64,000 bases of DNA, from contig JAYKAV010000944.1 of the NCBI GenBank assembly GCA_035582835.1, positions 1-64,000 on the forward strand. The letters are read 5' to 3'. The notes under the pieces are model-generated. The model was not told the DNA's origin. It saw only the letters and a program-made list of their open reading frames with translations, and ran no database searches. A program made the translations under genes and the position numbers. Every line of letters starts with the position of its first letter. Positions within the stretch are counted from its first letter, which is position 1. This DNA is from Phoebastria nigripes. Its lineage: Eukaryota > Chordata > Aves > Procellariiformes > Diomedeidae. Of this stretch, positions 41,001-50,170 are shown piece by piece.

Positions 41001-44000
41001 ACGCGAGCTGTGAATCACTAGCAGATCTGTTCCTCATGCTTGCGGAGAAGACTTGGCATCTGTTGGGAACTTTGGGAACTGAAGCATTTGAGAGGCCATT
41101 TGTAAAGTCCCTACAATGGTGACATGTGCAGCTGGTTGCTGTCTTCTAGTTGTAACACGGACTGCTGGAAAACAGAGTTAGATTCAGTGATGACACTGGT
41201 ATAATGAAGCATCAACTACCCATCAGTCATATTTAGAGCTGTGAATATTTTCCAGCCCAACAAAGTAACCAGAAAGCCTAGCTGAAGCACCCTAAACCCC
41301 AGCAGATTATCATTCCTGTGCAAGGCCTCAATTCCAAAGGGAATCCAGAACATAAACTCCATTCTTCCCAAGACCTGGGACATAATGGCACTTTCTAGGC
41401 ATACAGATGCTTCCTACATCTCTCCCTTCCACAGGACAGTAACCAGAAAACACACAAGAATCGAGAATTGTTAGGTTGTGGGGTTTTTTTTGTGATTGGA
41501 TTATATCCATTCCTGTTGGGCAAAACAAGCAATTGCACACAGATCTGTTGATATCACTTGCCAAAACTAGTACCAGAGCTGCCAACTTGCTTCGAAGAAT
41601 CAAGATAACAAGAGTCAGAAGCTGCAAGAGGTGAGCTGCATGGAATCAACAGACAGAAACACTATTGCCAGAACCCCAGCAAGCTGACAACAACCTTCCA
41701 GGAGTGTTCTGTACTTCCTGTCAACAAGGTCAGGCAGAAAGGAAAAAAAAATCCCAGCCCAAAAGCAATCATCTGTCTTTGAAAGACAGAGAAAACATCC
41801 CAAAATGAAATGAAAGAACTGATGTTATCACAGTCTGAACACAGCTAAGGAAAAAGGATACTATTCCCAGACTATTCCCCATCATTCACCCCCACCACTC
41901 TGCTCAGCTTTTTACTCTTTCAGCTCTCCTATATACACCATTAATCTGATCAGTCAGGTAAGCCCAGTTAATTCAAACATTTTCAACATTCTTGCTTTCT
42001 TTTTCTTTAAACCCAGGTATTCTTGAAAAAAACAGCTTGAGAAGCAGCTACTTGCAGTTATGTCAGTGGATATAAAGGTACAGTTCTTCCCTCAAAGAGG
42101 CAGTAATGAATAGCTAAGAAGGCAGCAAAACTTTTCAACCTAAATTTGCTGCCGGCAGAACAGCACATCTGACTGCAGCCCAGCAGAATCAAACAGTGGC
42201 TTAACCACACGGTCGGCTCCCCAGGGGAGCTCCACTAGGCAGGTCATGCACCTGTGGTTAGAGACAAGCAGCTTTCCTTGTCTTCATTCACTGCCCTTAT
42301 CTAGATCAGCACATGTATCCTGTCATAATCAAGACCAGCTCAGTCATATTGTCTTTGGAAGGCCCATAAAAAGGGACAGTTAAGTCTTACTCTTCTGTAA
42401 GATTGATCTGCTCAAGGAGACCTTCCAGATCTCCCAAAATCATTGTTGAAAAGGGCCGTTTCCATCCTTTTTCCAGTGTCATAGATACTAGAGGCACCTT
42501 AACAACACAGAAGTCTTAGTAGTATTATTTACTGAGTAGTAATAAATTAGCATGAATCCAATAATACTTATTTAGCAAGTTTCTCCCACATGATTGAATG
42601 GAGTCAGATTTTTCAGCAAGGCTTTGAACAAACTCACCTCTGGTAAACAGAACTCAGGCACAGAGTCTACAAACACGTGGCCAGAGCACTCCTTTAGTTC
42701 CTGTGAGAAAAGCACATCAACAGAGAAGACACAAAAATACAATGCAATGTTACTCCAATGCAGCAGATTTTGCACTTCCAAAACCTTTACTTTATCACAG
42801 GTAATTTCCAGCCGGTTACTCCATTATGGTTATACCCCTCCTAGATACAATTTGCTGTAAGCAGATGTGCTGAAATTGCTTTCATGTGAGATGAGGCTGC
42901 TTGGTACTTCAAGGGATCAGATCCTCATTTGGAGGAACAGAGAGAGCACTCTGGTAGGTAAGGAAAGAGACCCTGGTAACCACTGGCTGGTTTTGCTGGG
43001 GCCATGAAGGAGGTGCTGTCCTATGAAGCTGCGTTTTCTCTGCTCTTCCAACTGCAGATGTGTTGGCTGGGAAATCTGCAACAATGCGAGTTGACTTTGT
43101 CTATCAGAATCAGAAGTAAAGTATGAACTGAAAAGTGGGTCATGAAGACCACTCTTCTCAGAACTGCTGCTCTCTTGACCTGGAAGGTGTGCACAGCACC
43201 TTTCTAGTGCCCTGGCTATCTTACAAGTTTGGAATTTAGTTTTGGTTCCCAATAACATCAAACTTTTAATGTCTTATTAGGAGCAGAATACAATTTTTAG
43301 CCTCTCTCTCAGAGCATTTGATGAAACATCTTTTGGGGATCTAAGCTCCACGTGGCACTTTTTGTTAGGTTTATCTCTATTGGATCTCTAGTCCTCTATT
43401 TTCTTCCTCTTTTTTCAAGGCTGACATCAGAAATCTTTGTCACATGAAAAGTCACATTCTTCAGGATTATGTATGGAACAAAAATATTCCCAACTCCAGT
43501 CCTAACATACCTCATAGGCTACCTATCACCCACTCTGCTTTCTCTCATGGATGCTTCTCTTGCTTGTCCCAAAGTGAGTGGTCTCAGCCAGCTTCAGACT
43601 GACAGAATTAAAGATTGAATCCAATTCTTAATAATTACAGTGCACCTGCCAACTAATAACGAATGAGCAATTACATCTAGTGGCAGAAGTCTCCTAACCT
43701 CATCTCAAGGGAGTTCAAAATGATTAAAACTAGATCGCAGCAAATTTCAATGCCTCTCCAGGACTTAAGTTTTATAACTGTCATCCAGAGTGTGCTATAA
43801 CAGGAATGTCCACCCGACATGATAAAACATCCCCCTTTGACTCCTTCCCTTGCCTTTTTCCAGCATGGGTCAAAGAATTTACCATTCCAAGCAGTTACAA
43901 TTGTCAAGGTGAAGGTAAGAGATGCTGCCTTTGAATTTTTAACACATGATTTCCATTGACGCTGTGCGAGTTTGAAGATTTCTCCTGAGCACACACTGCA

Positions 44001-47000
44001 GCAGCAGTACCACAGAAACGTAAATATATCACACATAAAAATATATTGACAGCCTATCCGTTCTTTGGACAGAGCGAAGCCCAAAGCTCTGAGATCAAGG
44101 CTGGGATTCAGGAGAAACAAATTCCAGGGAATTCAAACTGGGCAACTCCATTCCTGTCACTGAGCCTCTGTAGCTCTGCGATTGCCAGTTAGCATGTGCT
44201 CTGAATAGAGTTGTTACTATTTTACTAACAGAAATGCTGCCTGTACAGTTTCTTTTGTCTCCAACAAGAAGAAAAATCAGGTCTTTAATCTATGATCTTC
44301 AGCTCCCTTGCCTGTAAAAATCAGATCAATCCATTTTGTCCACCTCAAAGTCCCCTACAAAAGCAACTATTATTACTGTTTTTCTTTAATGTTCACATAG
44401 TCAGAGAACAGTCTATTAAAACAGTATTTTCTCTACTGATACCTATCGCTGCACACATTTGAAATGTATCTGCCTATTTTACTAACATCTGACATATTTT
44501 TGTGTTCATTGTTCCCCTATGGCAGATCAAGCTGGACGCTGCAGTGCCTAGTTTTGGTTGAAGCCCCAGATAAATTCTGCCTACAAAACTAATGTAATGA
44601 AAAGGGGGGAAAAAAGAAAAATTCCATGTCTCCTATGTAGCTGAGTAAGTCCTGTGTCTTAGAATTAGGAGGCTGGAGATAATATCCTCCCTGCTATGTC
44701 CAGCAGCAGAACACATGTTGATTTCAGAGGCCAAAGACATGCTTTTCCTCTATAAGAGACCTCCCATGGGCAAACCGTTCACTTTCTCATAGTCCTCCTG
44801 CCTAAAAAAGGGTATGATACCAACCTCATTTATAAGCATGCTATGAAGCTTTAGCGTCAGAAAAGTGAGACTGTTGAATAAAAGGCATGCTAAGAAGGCA
44901 AAGCACTATTATTTATGGAGCTCCACGAAATAAGAAAATATTCATACTGATGATTTCTGCATTTTAAGAGGATTTTTTAAAAAGCTAGACTACCTCTGAA
45001 GACTGAAAGCCTCTGAGTTGCTATTAGCAGTTTGTTTCAAAACGTTCTGCTCTACAAGGACATCATGGCTGGTAAGGCTACACATAGAAACCTTTGCAAT
45101 GAGTCAGCATGGAAGTATTGTTCCTGCAGTGCAAGCTCCTAACCTGTCAGGTAGCTTTTTGCATGGCAAGAAAATTGTAACCATAAGTATGGTACCTTGT
45201 CCAGAAATGTGCTTCCATCTTTCAAAACCCAACCAGGAAGTTTGGACAGCCTGGGGCTGCAGAAAGAGAAAAAAATTATTGCAATATGAATGATATCATT
45301 ATCAGTGGCTAAGCATAGACCTTCTATTTGGTGTCATACAGGAAGAGAACACCATTTCTGTCTCAGGGAACTAACAATCTCAATAAAACAGACAGACAGT
45401 TTCACTGTGTTTAAGTGTTCACTGAAATGACTTTTACAAATCATGATTATGACACTTATAAGTAAAAGGAGTAAGAGGACGATGCATGAAGGGAGTTTGA
45501 TTTTAGTCATTTATGGTGAGAATTTCAAAGAGGCTCAGTGCTGCTTATGTTGCCCTGTGGTGAAACTGGTTGTATAAACAGAAGAATGGTTAGGGTGGCA
45601 ACAAACTCTATGCCTGAAACAATACAAAAGCACTGTAAAGCTGCTCTGGGACAGAAAACGACAGACAAATATTCCCATTAGCAACGGCAGGGAAAAAATG
45701 ATGCTCTGGACTAAGTAATTTATAGACACAGAGGCTGTGATTTTATATCCACATAAACCATGGTTTCATGCTTAGGTCTCACCCTGAAAACCCACACCAA
45801 CAGCTGTACAATGCATTTACCTGTGTTGGAAGGACAAAGTGGCAAGGAGGTTTTGCTGTGAACTGCATGTTTTAAGCTGGCAGGTCTGGTACCAGTCAGC
45901 AATGGCAGGGCCCCTTTTTTTAATTGTTTCAAATGCTAATAAAGAAACTTCAAGGTGGACATTGTAATCCTGAGTTTACAGTAGTAATTGCTGCAGCATT
46001 TCTTGCTACCATAACTGAGAGACTTATCCATACTTCACAGTGACATTTGATTTTCATGTGAGCCTACAAGTTAGCTCTAAAACCACTGTCTGCCCAGATT
46101 CAAGCATATCTACAGAAATCCAAAAAAGAAAAAGTTGAGGAAACAAGAGAATTGAACCCGCTTGGAACCAAGCCCTGCAACAACCTCAGATTTGGAGACA
46201 GAACTCAAGAACCCAGTTGCAATGAAATCTGCAAGTGTTGTGCACTAAGCTCTATAGACAGGCATGCTTATATGCTATAAGGGCTTTCAAATTTAAGATC
46301 TTGAAAATAGGAAGTGATTCAAGGGCTCAGAGGAATGCTGTGTTCAGACTAACATCAGTATAAAAGAACAAATCTTGACTGGCACTCCAGAAAGTCACGA
46401 GGAAGGAAAAAGGGGAAATCTAAGACTCAAGGAGTGAAGACAGAAGGTAAGAGGTGAGAGCAGAAGGATATGTCATTGAGAAGCTATGCCAGAGAAGTGT
46501 AACCCCCTTTTGAGGATAAAGAATAAGTCTGAAGAAGTCTGATGGTAGAAAAGATGAGGTGGCCAAATGTACTGCCCAGTGACACATTCAAAAGCGCAAT
46601 TTAAGAGCAGTATTTTGGAGACTGAGGGGGCTGAGTAGCGTTGGTGCAGAGAGACTAGAAGAGCTATGGAAAAAGCAGGGAAAAAGCAAGAACAAACCAC
46701 TCTGATATGCAACAACTTTGACAGATAAGAGAGGAGAGCACGGAAACCTTGGCTGGAAGGGACATTTCGAGGTCTGTAGTCCAATGTCTCAAAGCCAGTA
46801 CTAGATCAGGTCAGCCATGGCTTTGTTGAGCTATGTCTTGCAAATCCCTGGAGCATGAGATTCTACAGCCTCTCTGGGGATGGGTGAAAGTGCTAAAAAA
46901 ACTTCATCACTGGTAGGCTAATGTCCAACCTGAGCCTCCCAAGACACAATTTGTGGCCACTAGCCCCTTATACTGCCTGCCACTGTTGAGAAGAGTTTGG

Positions 47001-50000
47001 CTCTGTTGCCTTTGTAACTTCCTTTCAAGCAGATGTAGGTGGCTGTTAGCTCCCCGTCTAGCCTCCTCTCTGCCAGACTGAACAAGCCCAGCTCCCTCAA
47101 CCTCTCCGTGTAGTCACGGGCTCTGGACCCTGACCATGTTGGAGCCCCCTGAACACCCTCTCCAGTTTCTCAGCATCCCTCTTCAACTGGGAATCCAAAC
47201 CTGGATCCATTTGTGGTTTCACCAGCACGAGGCAGAGAGGAATAAACTTTCCTTGATCTGCTGGCCCTACTCCCCCTCATTTAGCCTAGTATGCTGTTTT
47301 CCTTTTCATGATGAAAGAGCACTATTGACTTGTACTAAACCTGGCATCCACTGAAGAATATACAGTCTTGTCAAGAGAGGCAAAATTAGCAGATAGGTCT
47401 TGTGTGTGGGTGAAAGTGGAATAAGCAACACAGGACAAAAAGGACTCTTTACCTTGAAGCCAAGAAGTAACACAGTTCCTGCCGACATAGTTTTGACATT
47501 GTAATAGAGTGATTGATTAATCCAAAATAGCTAGAACTGTCCCATAAATAATGTGAGCAAGTGTGTCATGGCTAGACAGGAAAGGTTAAGAGCTTCCCAC
47601 ATGTTCGTTTTATCATTTTGCATTTGACTTTGGTACAGGGGAGAAAATTCCAGTTGACAAACCTCCTTTAAAGTACCTGAACTGGCATAAAGTGTTTGGC
47701 CACTGCAGGTACTTTGCGCATGCTTCATGGGCTGGTGAGAACAAGGACTGCCATTTCCAGTACAAGGTGGAATCTAAATACCTTTTGATGGGCTTTTTTT
47801 GAAGAGCAAAGAACTCTAAAAAATGTCCAGTCCCTTTAATGACACAAACACTACAGCACTCTCCTCTCTTATAGATTAAAGCACAGGCTCTCAAAACGTT
47901 TGCTCAAGGAGGGTCCCATGCCAGGCATGGCACAGGATTTAGCTGCATAGCCAAGATCCTCTGTAATATCATACCTTTATGCTCCACAGAGGTAAAAATT
48001 AGGGCACCTTTGCAGACCACATACTGAGACTTGCAGAGCCCAAGTCGTTCATGGATCCTACTTTGGGGACCTTTGGTTTAAAGACAGCAGAGAGAAGCAT
48101 AGCTCCTCTCTGGTTATGATTTCACATGGGTCCATCTCAGCCTAGCTGCAAGAAGCAGCACTTCTGGTTCTGAGAGGACATACAGCTGGTAATAACCTAA
48201 GATCTGACAGACCTATGCTCAAATTCTTGTGCTGCTACATGCTTCACGCAAGACCTCAGGCAGTCAGTCCCTCTTGTAGCCTGTCTGGAAACTGATGATA
48301 ATGTCAGCTCTCTATCACCTGGCCATGTTATGTTGATAATACACATTTGAATTTCAGAGATATTTAGACATCATGGTAATGGAGACCTGATATATAATGG
48401 TACAACTATGAATACTATAGAGAGATAAGACTTTTTAGTGGCAGCCACATTCCTCCTCAAGTTTCTAACTCATTTCCACAACTCCCTGCAGGACTACTGT
48501 TTTGTAGAGATCAATTATTTGCCCAAGTCCATGTGCTTAGGACAATCCTTGCTGTAAGGGGTGTTCAATCACCTTACCGACAAGATTGATTGGATTTAAA
48601 TCCAACTGTTTGCTCCGATTCCACTGGGCCATCAGGGGTCAAATCTGACATCCTTTCTTATTGAGTTTGAGTCATTTTAGTGCAGACATTCTGGAGGTAC
48701 TTGGGGAATTCCAGGTTGTGACCTGCAATGTGGCTGTTCATTCCCAGGGTCCGCTATCAGCAGACAAAGCTGGCATATCCCCGGGGAGCATTGGTGCCTG
48801 CAGTTCTAAAGAACCTCTTAAGCCTTTGTTCAATCACCTAATTTTGCTACTCGTTCCTCTCTTAATTTCCTTTTTTTTTTAGGGGGGTGGGAGAAAGCGA
48901 ATGCAAGGCAATTCTGTCTGTACCTGGATTTCCCAAATTTTCTGGATCCCTTCAAAATCTACTACTGCCCCTAAACGTTGCAGTTAGCAATTGCATTATG
49001 GAATGGGACAAAAATTGACTATCACACTGATCTGTCTTAAGGCATCTGTTGCCTACTCTACAACAGATCTTGAACTCCACGTTCTTGCAGAACAATGCAT
49101 ACACTGTCTATTCTTCTCCTCTCCAAAAAATAACAAATCATAGGAAGTGCTGGACAAACTGCTTTAACCTCATTAGGTCACTTAAGAAACTCCCCTTTCC
49201 AATCAGATTCTCCCCCTCTCAATCAAGCCTCCCCTGAACCCAGAACGTTCCTCACTCGTTTCCTCATGGATCAAAGTTACTAAACGGCTTTTGTGAAAAC
49301 TCCTACTGCTTCCCATCACTAAGAGTTACTCATTCCCACCTTTCCAACCCCTCATTTTTGTAATTTATTCCATTTATGCAAGACATAAGTCACCCTAACT
49401 GAATATCCAAATTCATCTAAAAACCTGGGAAAATACGACTTTGTAGTTAGGGCACAGAAGGGGGAGTCTTGATCTCAGGATTCTCTTCTAGACTCTACTT
49501 TTGTTTCACTGCCGTTCCATTCCTGTGCCCAGCTGTGCTGCCCTTTTATTTATTTAATTTTTAAAAGGGAACAATTATGCCATCAAGTCAACTAACAAGG
49601 ACTGTTAAGTGCTATTTTTCTTTGCATTAGTCCGTGCTCTGAAGCAAAGCCTGAGAAGACGGTGGTTAAACAGTACTTGCTGGGCTCCACGCACTCCATC
49701 TCAGTTACCCATTTATCTCATCCTGCATGAAGAAGCCAGAAAGATGACAGATATGTGACCTCACTTGTGCTGAGCAGTTGCAGCAATACTTTACTGAAGC
49801 TTAGAATAAATTATCTAGAAAAACCAATCAATAAATCCATAAAATGTCTTCCGTCTACTGAGCCAAAGGACGTTATTTTGATAAAGAGAATTTTTAAGTG
49901 AACAAAGTCTATTTATGATATCAGATGATGCTGTTCATTTGTACTCATCCCCTCCCTCCTTCCAATACACCATTTCACGCAGAGCACTCTAACTGCAACC

Positions 50001-50170
50001 CAAGAAGACAGAGACTAAGTGCTTACAGGCCGCAGAACATACCTCTGAACTAGTGGCAATGGGAGGAAATTGAGGGTAGACGTCATATCCAGTCCACAAT
50101 CCAACATGATGGTGGTGGATTTGAACTTGAGTACATTGCATGGTAAGGTTGGATGTCCTGACAGGCAGTA
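1908..50170 (-). CDS. INTS9: INTS9, Integrator complex subunit 9 (partial: 12 coding exons, residues 4-465)
   Basis: Coding segments, in transcript order, are 50170-50043, 45256-45196, 42700-42638, 39238-39099, 37468-37382, 32812-32692, 30609-30475, 25496-25385, 19545-19365, 16885-16825, 7793-7622 and 2032-1908. They total 1386 nt (462 codons) with no stop, and each junction is GT/AG with matching phase. The translation follows human INTS9 (658 aa, recalled) almost residue for residue. The order is an N-terminal metallo-beta-lactamase (MBL) fold (about residues 1-200), the beta-CASP domain (roughly 205-400), then the return to the MBL fold. INTS9 is the nuclear, inactive partner of the endonuclease INTS11 in Integrator, which processes snRNA 3' ends and terminates paused RNA polymerase II. 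The metal-binding HxHxDH signature of active relatives is replaced by [12 protein letters not shown] (residues 101-112). Met-Lys-Leu is missing, probably in the N gap, and the C-terminal INTS11-binding part lies left of the window. The gene looks intact where visible. Confidence 0.96.
5993..6010. repeat. 18-bp perfect palindrome
   Basis: The sequence ACAGTATCATGATACTGT equals its own reverse complement. A partial repeat of the arm (aatactgtg) follows about 20 bp later. It might be a relic of a DNA-transposon terminus or chance; nothing else supports a function. Confidence 0.6.
6595..6812 (-). mobile_element. CR1 LINE, 5'-truncated 3' end
   Basis: The plus strand begins with repeated agaatcat units, then ggttggaaaagacctctaagatc and tccaacc, and ends near ctgttccaatgcat. 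This is the reverse complement of an avian CR1 3' end, so the element points to the minus strand. The terminal octamer-like repeat is expanded and irregular, with about six copies. Only about 220 bp remain, the usual outcome of truncated CR1 insertion. Confidence 0.93.
7622..7793 (-). CDS. INTS9: INTS9 exon 12 (residues 367-423 plus one base of codon 424)
   Basis: The 172 nt follow acceptor atttcag and end TTC ACA G|gtaagt. They encode [40 protein letters not shown] and [17 protein letters not shown]. The GHPSLRFGD segment is the pseudo-active-site counterpart of the beta-CASP motif B/C region. Nearly identical to human. Confidence 0.96.
7794..16824 (-). other. INTS9 intron 11 (9 kb)
   Basis: The largest intron in the window. 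It has a short TG-rich tract at about 11320-11342 and low-complexity A or T runs. The longest open frames (10891-11397 minus, 168 codons; 14846-15238 plus, 130 codons) show no domain or motif I recognise and are compatible with chance. No repeat family was identified with confidence. Confidence 0.8.
16825..16885 (-). CDS. INTS9: INTS9 exon 11 (residues 346-366)
   Basis: The 61 nt follow acceptor ctttaaag and end GCT GAG|gtaagt. They complete Trp346 and encode [20 protein letters not shown]. One residue (Thr353 for Ser) differs from human INTS9 as recalled. Confidence 0.94.
16886..19364 (-). other. INTS9 intron 10
   Basis: Contains the CR1 copy at 18384-18986 and a CA-rich patch at about 19200-19228. 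I see nothing else. Confidence 0.85.
18384..18986 (-). mobile_element. CR1 LINE fragment (~600 bp)
   Basis: Plus-strand landmarks in order: agaatcacagaatggttgag, gtccaaccccctgctcaagc, ttccagtgtttgaccatcct, ctgaagagtcccagctctct, tgtactggggagcccagaac, and aatgcagcccaggatact. This is the reverse complement of a CR1 3' region, so the copy is on the minus strand. Short open frames inside it are remnants or shadows, not genes. It shows moderate divergence and one ambiguous base. Confidence 0.95.
19365..19545 (-). CDS. INTS9: INTS9 exon 10 (residues 286-345 plus two bases of codon 346)
   Basis: The 181 nt follow acceptor cccttag and end GAA TG|gtaggt. They encode [20 protein letters not shown] and continue to [24 protein letters not shown] is the beta-CASP segment matching the conserved GG-VLIP-F--GR region of active relatives. 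Tyr-Pro-Ser-Gly replaces the usual catalytic-family residues, as in other INTS9 proteins. Confidence 0.96.
22311..22329. repeat. CA dinucleotide microsatellite
   Basis: About nine to ten CA units in a row within an extended CA-rich stretch starting near 22305. Confidence 0.9.
24420..24530 (+). repeat. MIR/CORE-SINE-like relic
   Basis: The stretch around caaccttgggtaagccacct, followed by a pyrimidine-rich segment and gtgtgtaatggggacc, resembles the MIR core (ACCTTGGGCAAGT...TCATCTGTAAAATGGGGA). Diverged, so called by pattern only. Confidence 0.5.
25385..25496 (-). CDS. INTS9: INTS9 exon 9 (residues 249-285 plus one base of codon 286)
   Basis: The 112 nt follow acceptor gtttcag and end AAC TTG G|gtaggt. 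They encode [20 protein letters not shown] followed by [17 protein letters not shown], part of the beta-CASP domain. The single G joins CT of the next exon to make Ala286. Confidence 0.96.
25497..30474 (-). other. INTS9 intron 8
   Basis: AT-rich non-coding DNA of about 5 kb. It includes a short CA tract near 26361-26378 and a locally repetitive ATG/GATATC patch at 28954-28988. No transposon recognised. Confidence 0.8.
30475..30609 (-). CDS. INTS9: INTS9 exon 8 (residues 204-248)
   Basis: The 135 nt (45 codons, phase 0 at both ends) lie between acceptor gtttcag and donor CAG|gtacag. The sequence [20 protein letters not shown] continues as [20 protein letters not shown] and TTHPQ. It appears identical to human INTS9 over this stretch. 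This is a core strand region at the MBL/beta-CASP junction. Confidence 0.96.
30610..32691 (-). other. INTS9 intron 7
   Basis: Non-coding. The only structure I noticed is a short imperfect duplication (attgttggttcag, twice) at about 32117-32149. Confidence 0.8.
32692..32812 (-). CDS. INTS9: INTS9 exon 7 (residues 163-203)
   Basis: The 121 nt follow acceptor attgcag and end AAA ATT|gtgagt. They complete Arg163 and encode [20 protein letters not shown] then [20 protein letters not shown], matching the end of the MBL half of human INTS9. This exon is richer in CpG than its flanks. Confidence 0.95.
34489..34600 (+). repeat. MIR-like tRNA-derived SINE relic (5' part)
   Basis: The stretch gcagcatggtccagtggttag resembles the tRNA-derived head of MIR (A-box region, GTGGTTAAGAG) and is followed by an eroded B-box-like region. 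Old and diverged. Confidence 0.5.
35300..35470 (-). repeat. MIR/CORE-SINE-like relic
   Basis: On the plus strand, aaaacactttgcaaacatta precedes ctccattttacagaagcata and gggagctgaaggggg. This is the layout of a reversed MIR core (ACTTTACA...CCCATTTTACAGATGAGGAAACTGAGGC). Confidence 0.6.
37382..37468 (-). CDS. INTS9: INTS9 exon 6 (residues 134-162 plus two bases of codon 163)
   Basis: The 87 nt follow acceptor ttttcag and end CAGAG|gtaagg. They complete Arg134 and encode [20 protein letters not shown] followed by MWKNKEVQ. Several conservative differences from human (recalled) are Ser143, Met155 and Glu-Val in place of Asp-Ile near the end. Confidence 0.94.
37469..39098 (-). other. INTS9 intron 5
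   Basis: Short intron of 1.6 kb. The segment near 38271-38306 (attcctgccctaaagtgctt) resembles a motif of ancient amniote repeats, but is too short to assign. Two ambiguous bases are present. Confidence 0.8.
39099..39238 (-). CDS. INTS9: INTS9 exon 5 (residues 88-133; site of the lost HxHxDH motif)
   Basis: The 140 nt start after ttttcag with ACT GAG CTG and end GGC AG|gtaaaa. The segment [12 protein letters not shown] (residues 101-112) occupies the position where catalytic family members such as INTS11 and CPSF73 carry HxHxDH. Only one His remains, so zinc binding and nuclease activity are not expected, in line with the established pseudo-enzyme role of INTS9. It continues through [19 protein letters not shown]. 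Confidence 0.96.
39239..42637 (-). other. INTS9 intron 4
   Basis: Non-coding, with a T run at about 39315-39326, a GGTG-rich patch at 39370-39385 and a possible tRNA-like SINE relic at 40110-40195. No gene seen. Confidence 0.8.
40110..40195 (+). repeat. Possible tRNA-derived SINE relic
   Basis: A B-box-like tggtttcaatcc at 40172-40183 follows agggctgacacagtgctctg and an A-box-like cagctaagcg, with spacing loosely like a tRNA-derived SINE head. It does not fold as a tRNA and I cannot name a family. Confidence 0.3.
42638..42700 (-). CDS. INTS9: INTS9 exon 4 (residues 67-87)
   Basis: The 63 nt lie between acceptor ctcacag and donor GAG|gtgagt, phase 0 at both ends. They encode [20 protein letters not shown] plus Glu, which appears identical to human INTS9 as recalled. 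A 21-codon symmetrical exon could be skipped without a frameshift. Confidence 0.95.
42701..45195 (-). other. INTS9 intron 3
   Basis: About 2.5 kb of non-coding DNA. The 147-codon open frame at 43677-44120 (minus) has no recognisable motif and is not supported as a gene. Confidence 0.8.
45196..45256 (-). CDS. INTS9: INTS9 exon 3 (residues 46-66)
   Basis: The 61 nt follow acceptor ttctgcag and end at donor AAG|gtacca. They finish Ser46 and encode [20 protein letters not shown]. Compared with the human sequence as I recall it, about 4 of 20 residues differ (Lys50, Val56, Ser60, Thr61), which is more than in most of the other exons here. The frame and both splice sites are intact, so I read it as functional. 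Confidence 0.92.
45257..50042 (-). other. INTS9 intron 2
   Basis: Contains the CR1 copy at 46749-47365, a weak MIR-like stretch near 48240-48310 and a T-run/G-run junction at 48871-48890. Otherwise nothing recognised. Confidence 0.85.
46749..47365 (-). mobile_element. CR1 LINE fragment, old copy (~600 bp)
   Basis: Plus-strand landmarks in CR1 order, reversed: ggctggaagggacatttcga, tctacagcctctctggggat, actgttgagaagagtttggc, ctgaacaagcccagctccct, ccttgatctgctggccctac. It is clearly more diverged than the copy at 18.4 kb and lacks the terminal octamer repeats, so it is an older minus-strand insertion. Confidence 0.9.
50043..50170 (-). CDS. INTS9: INTS9 exon 2 (residues 4-45 plus two bases of codon 46)
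   Basis: The acceptor tttcag precedes TAC and the donor is AG|gtatgt. The 128 nt begin on a whole codon (Tyr-Cys-Leu-Ser-Gly-His-Pro) and end two bases into Ser46. This is the first strand of the MBL fold, including [17 protein letters not shown]. Because it starts at Tyr4, the preceding exon should supply only Met-Lys-Leu and the 5' UTR. Confidence 0.95.

Noticed and set aside
43677..44120. 147-codon Cys-rich open frame on the minus strand in intron 3
   Set aside because: Composition gives no domain pattern and it lies between two INTS9 exons. Treated as chance.
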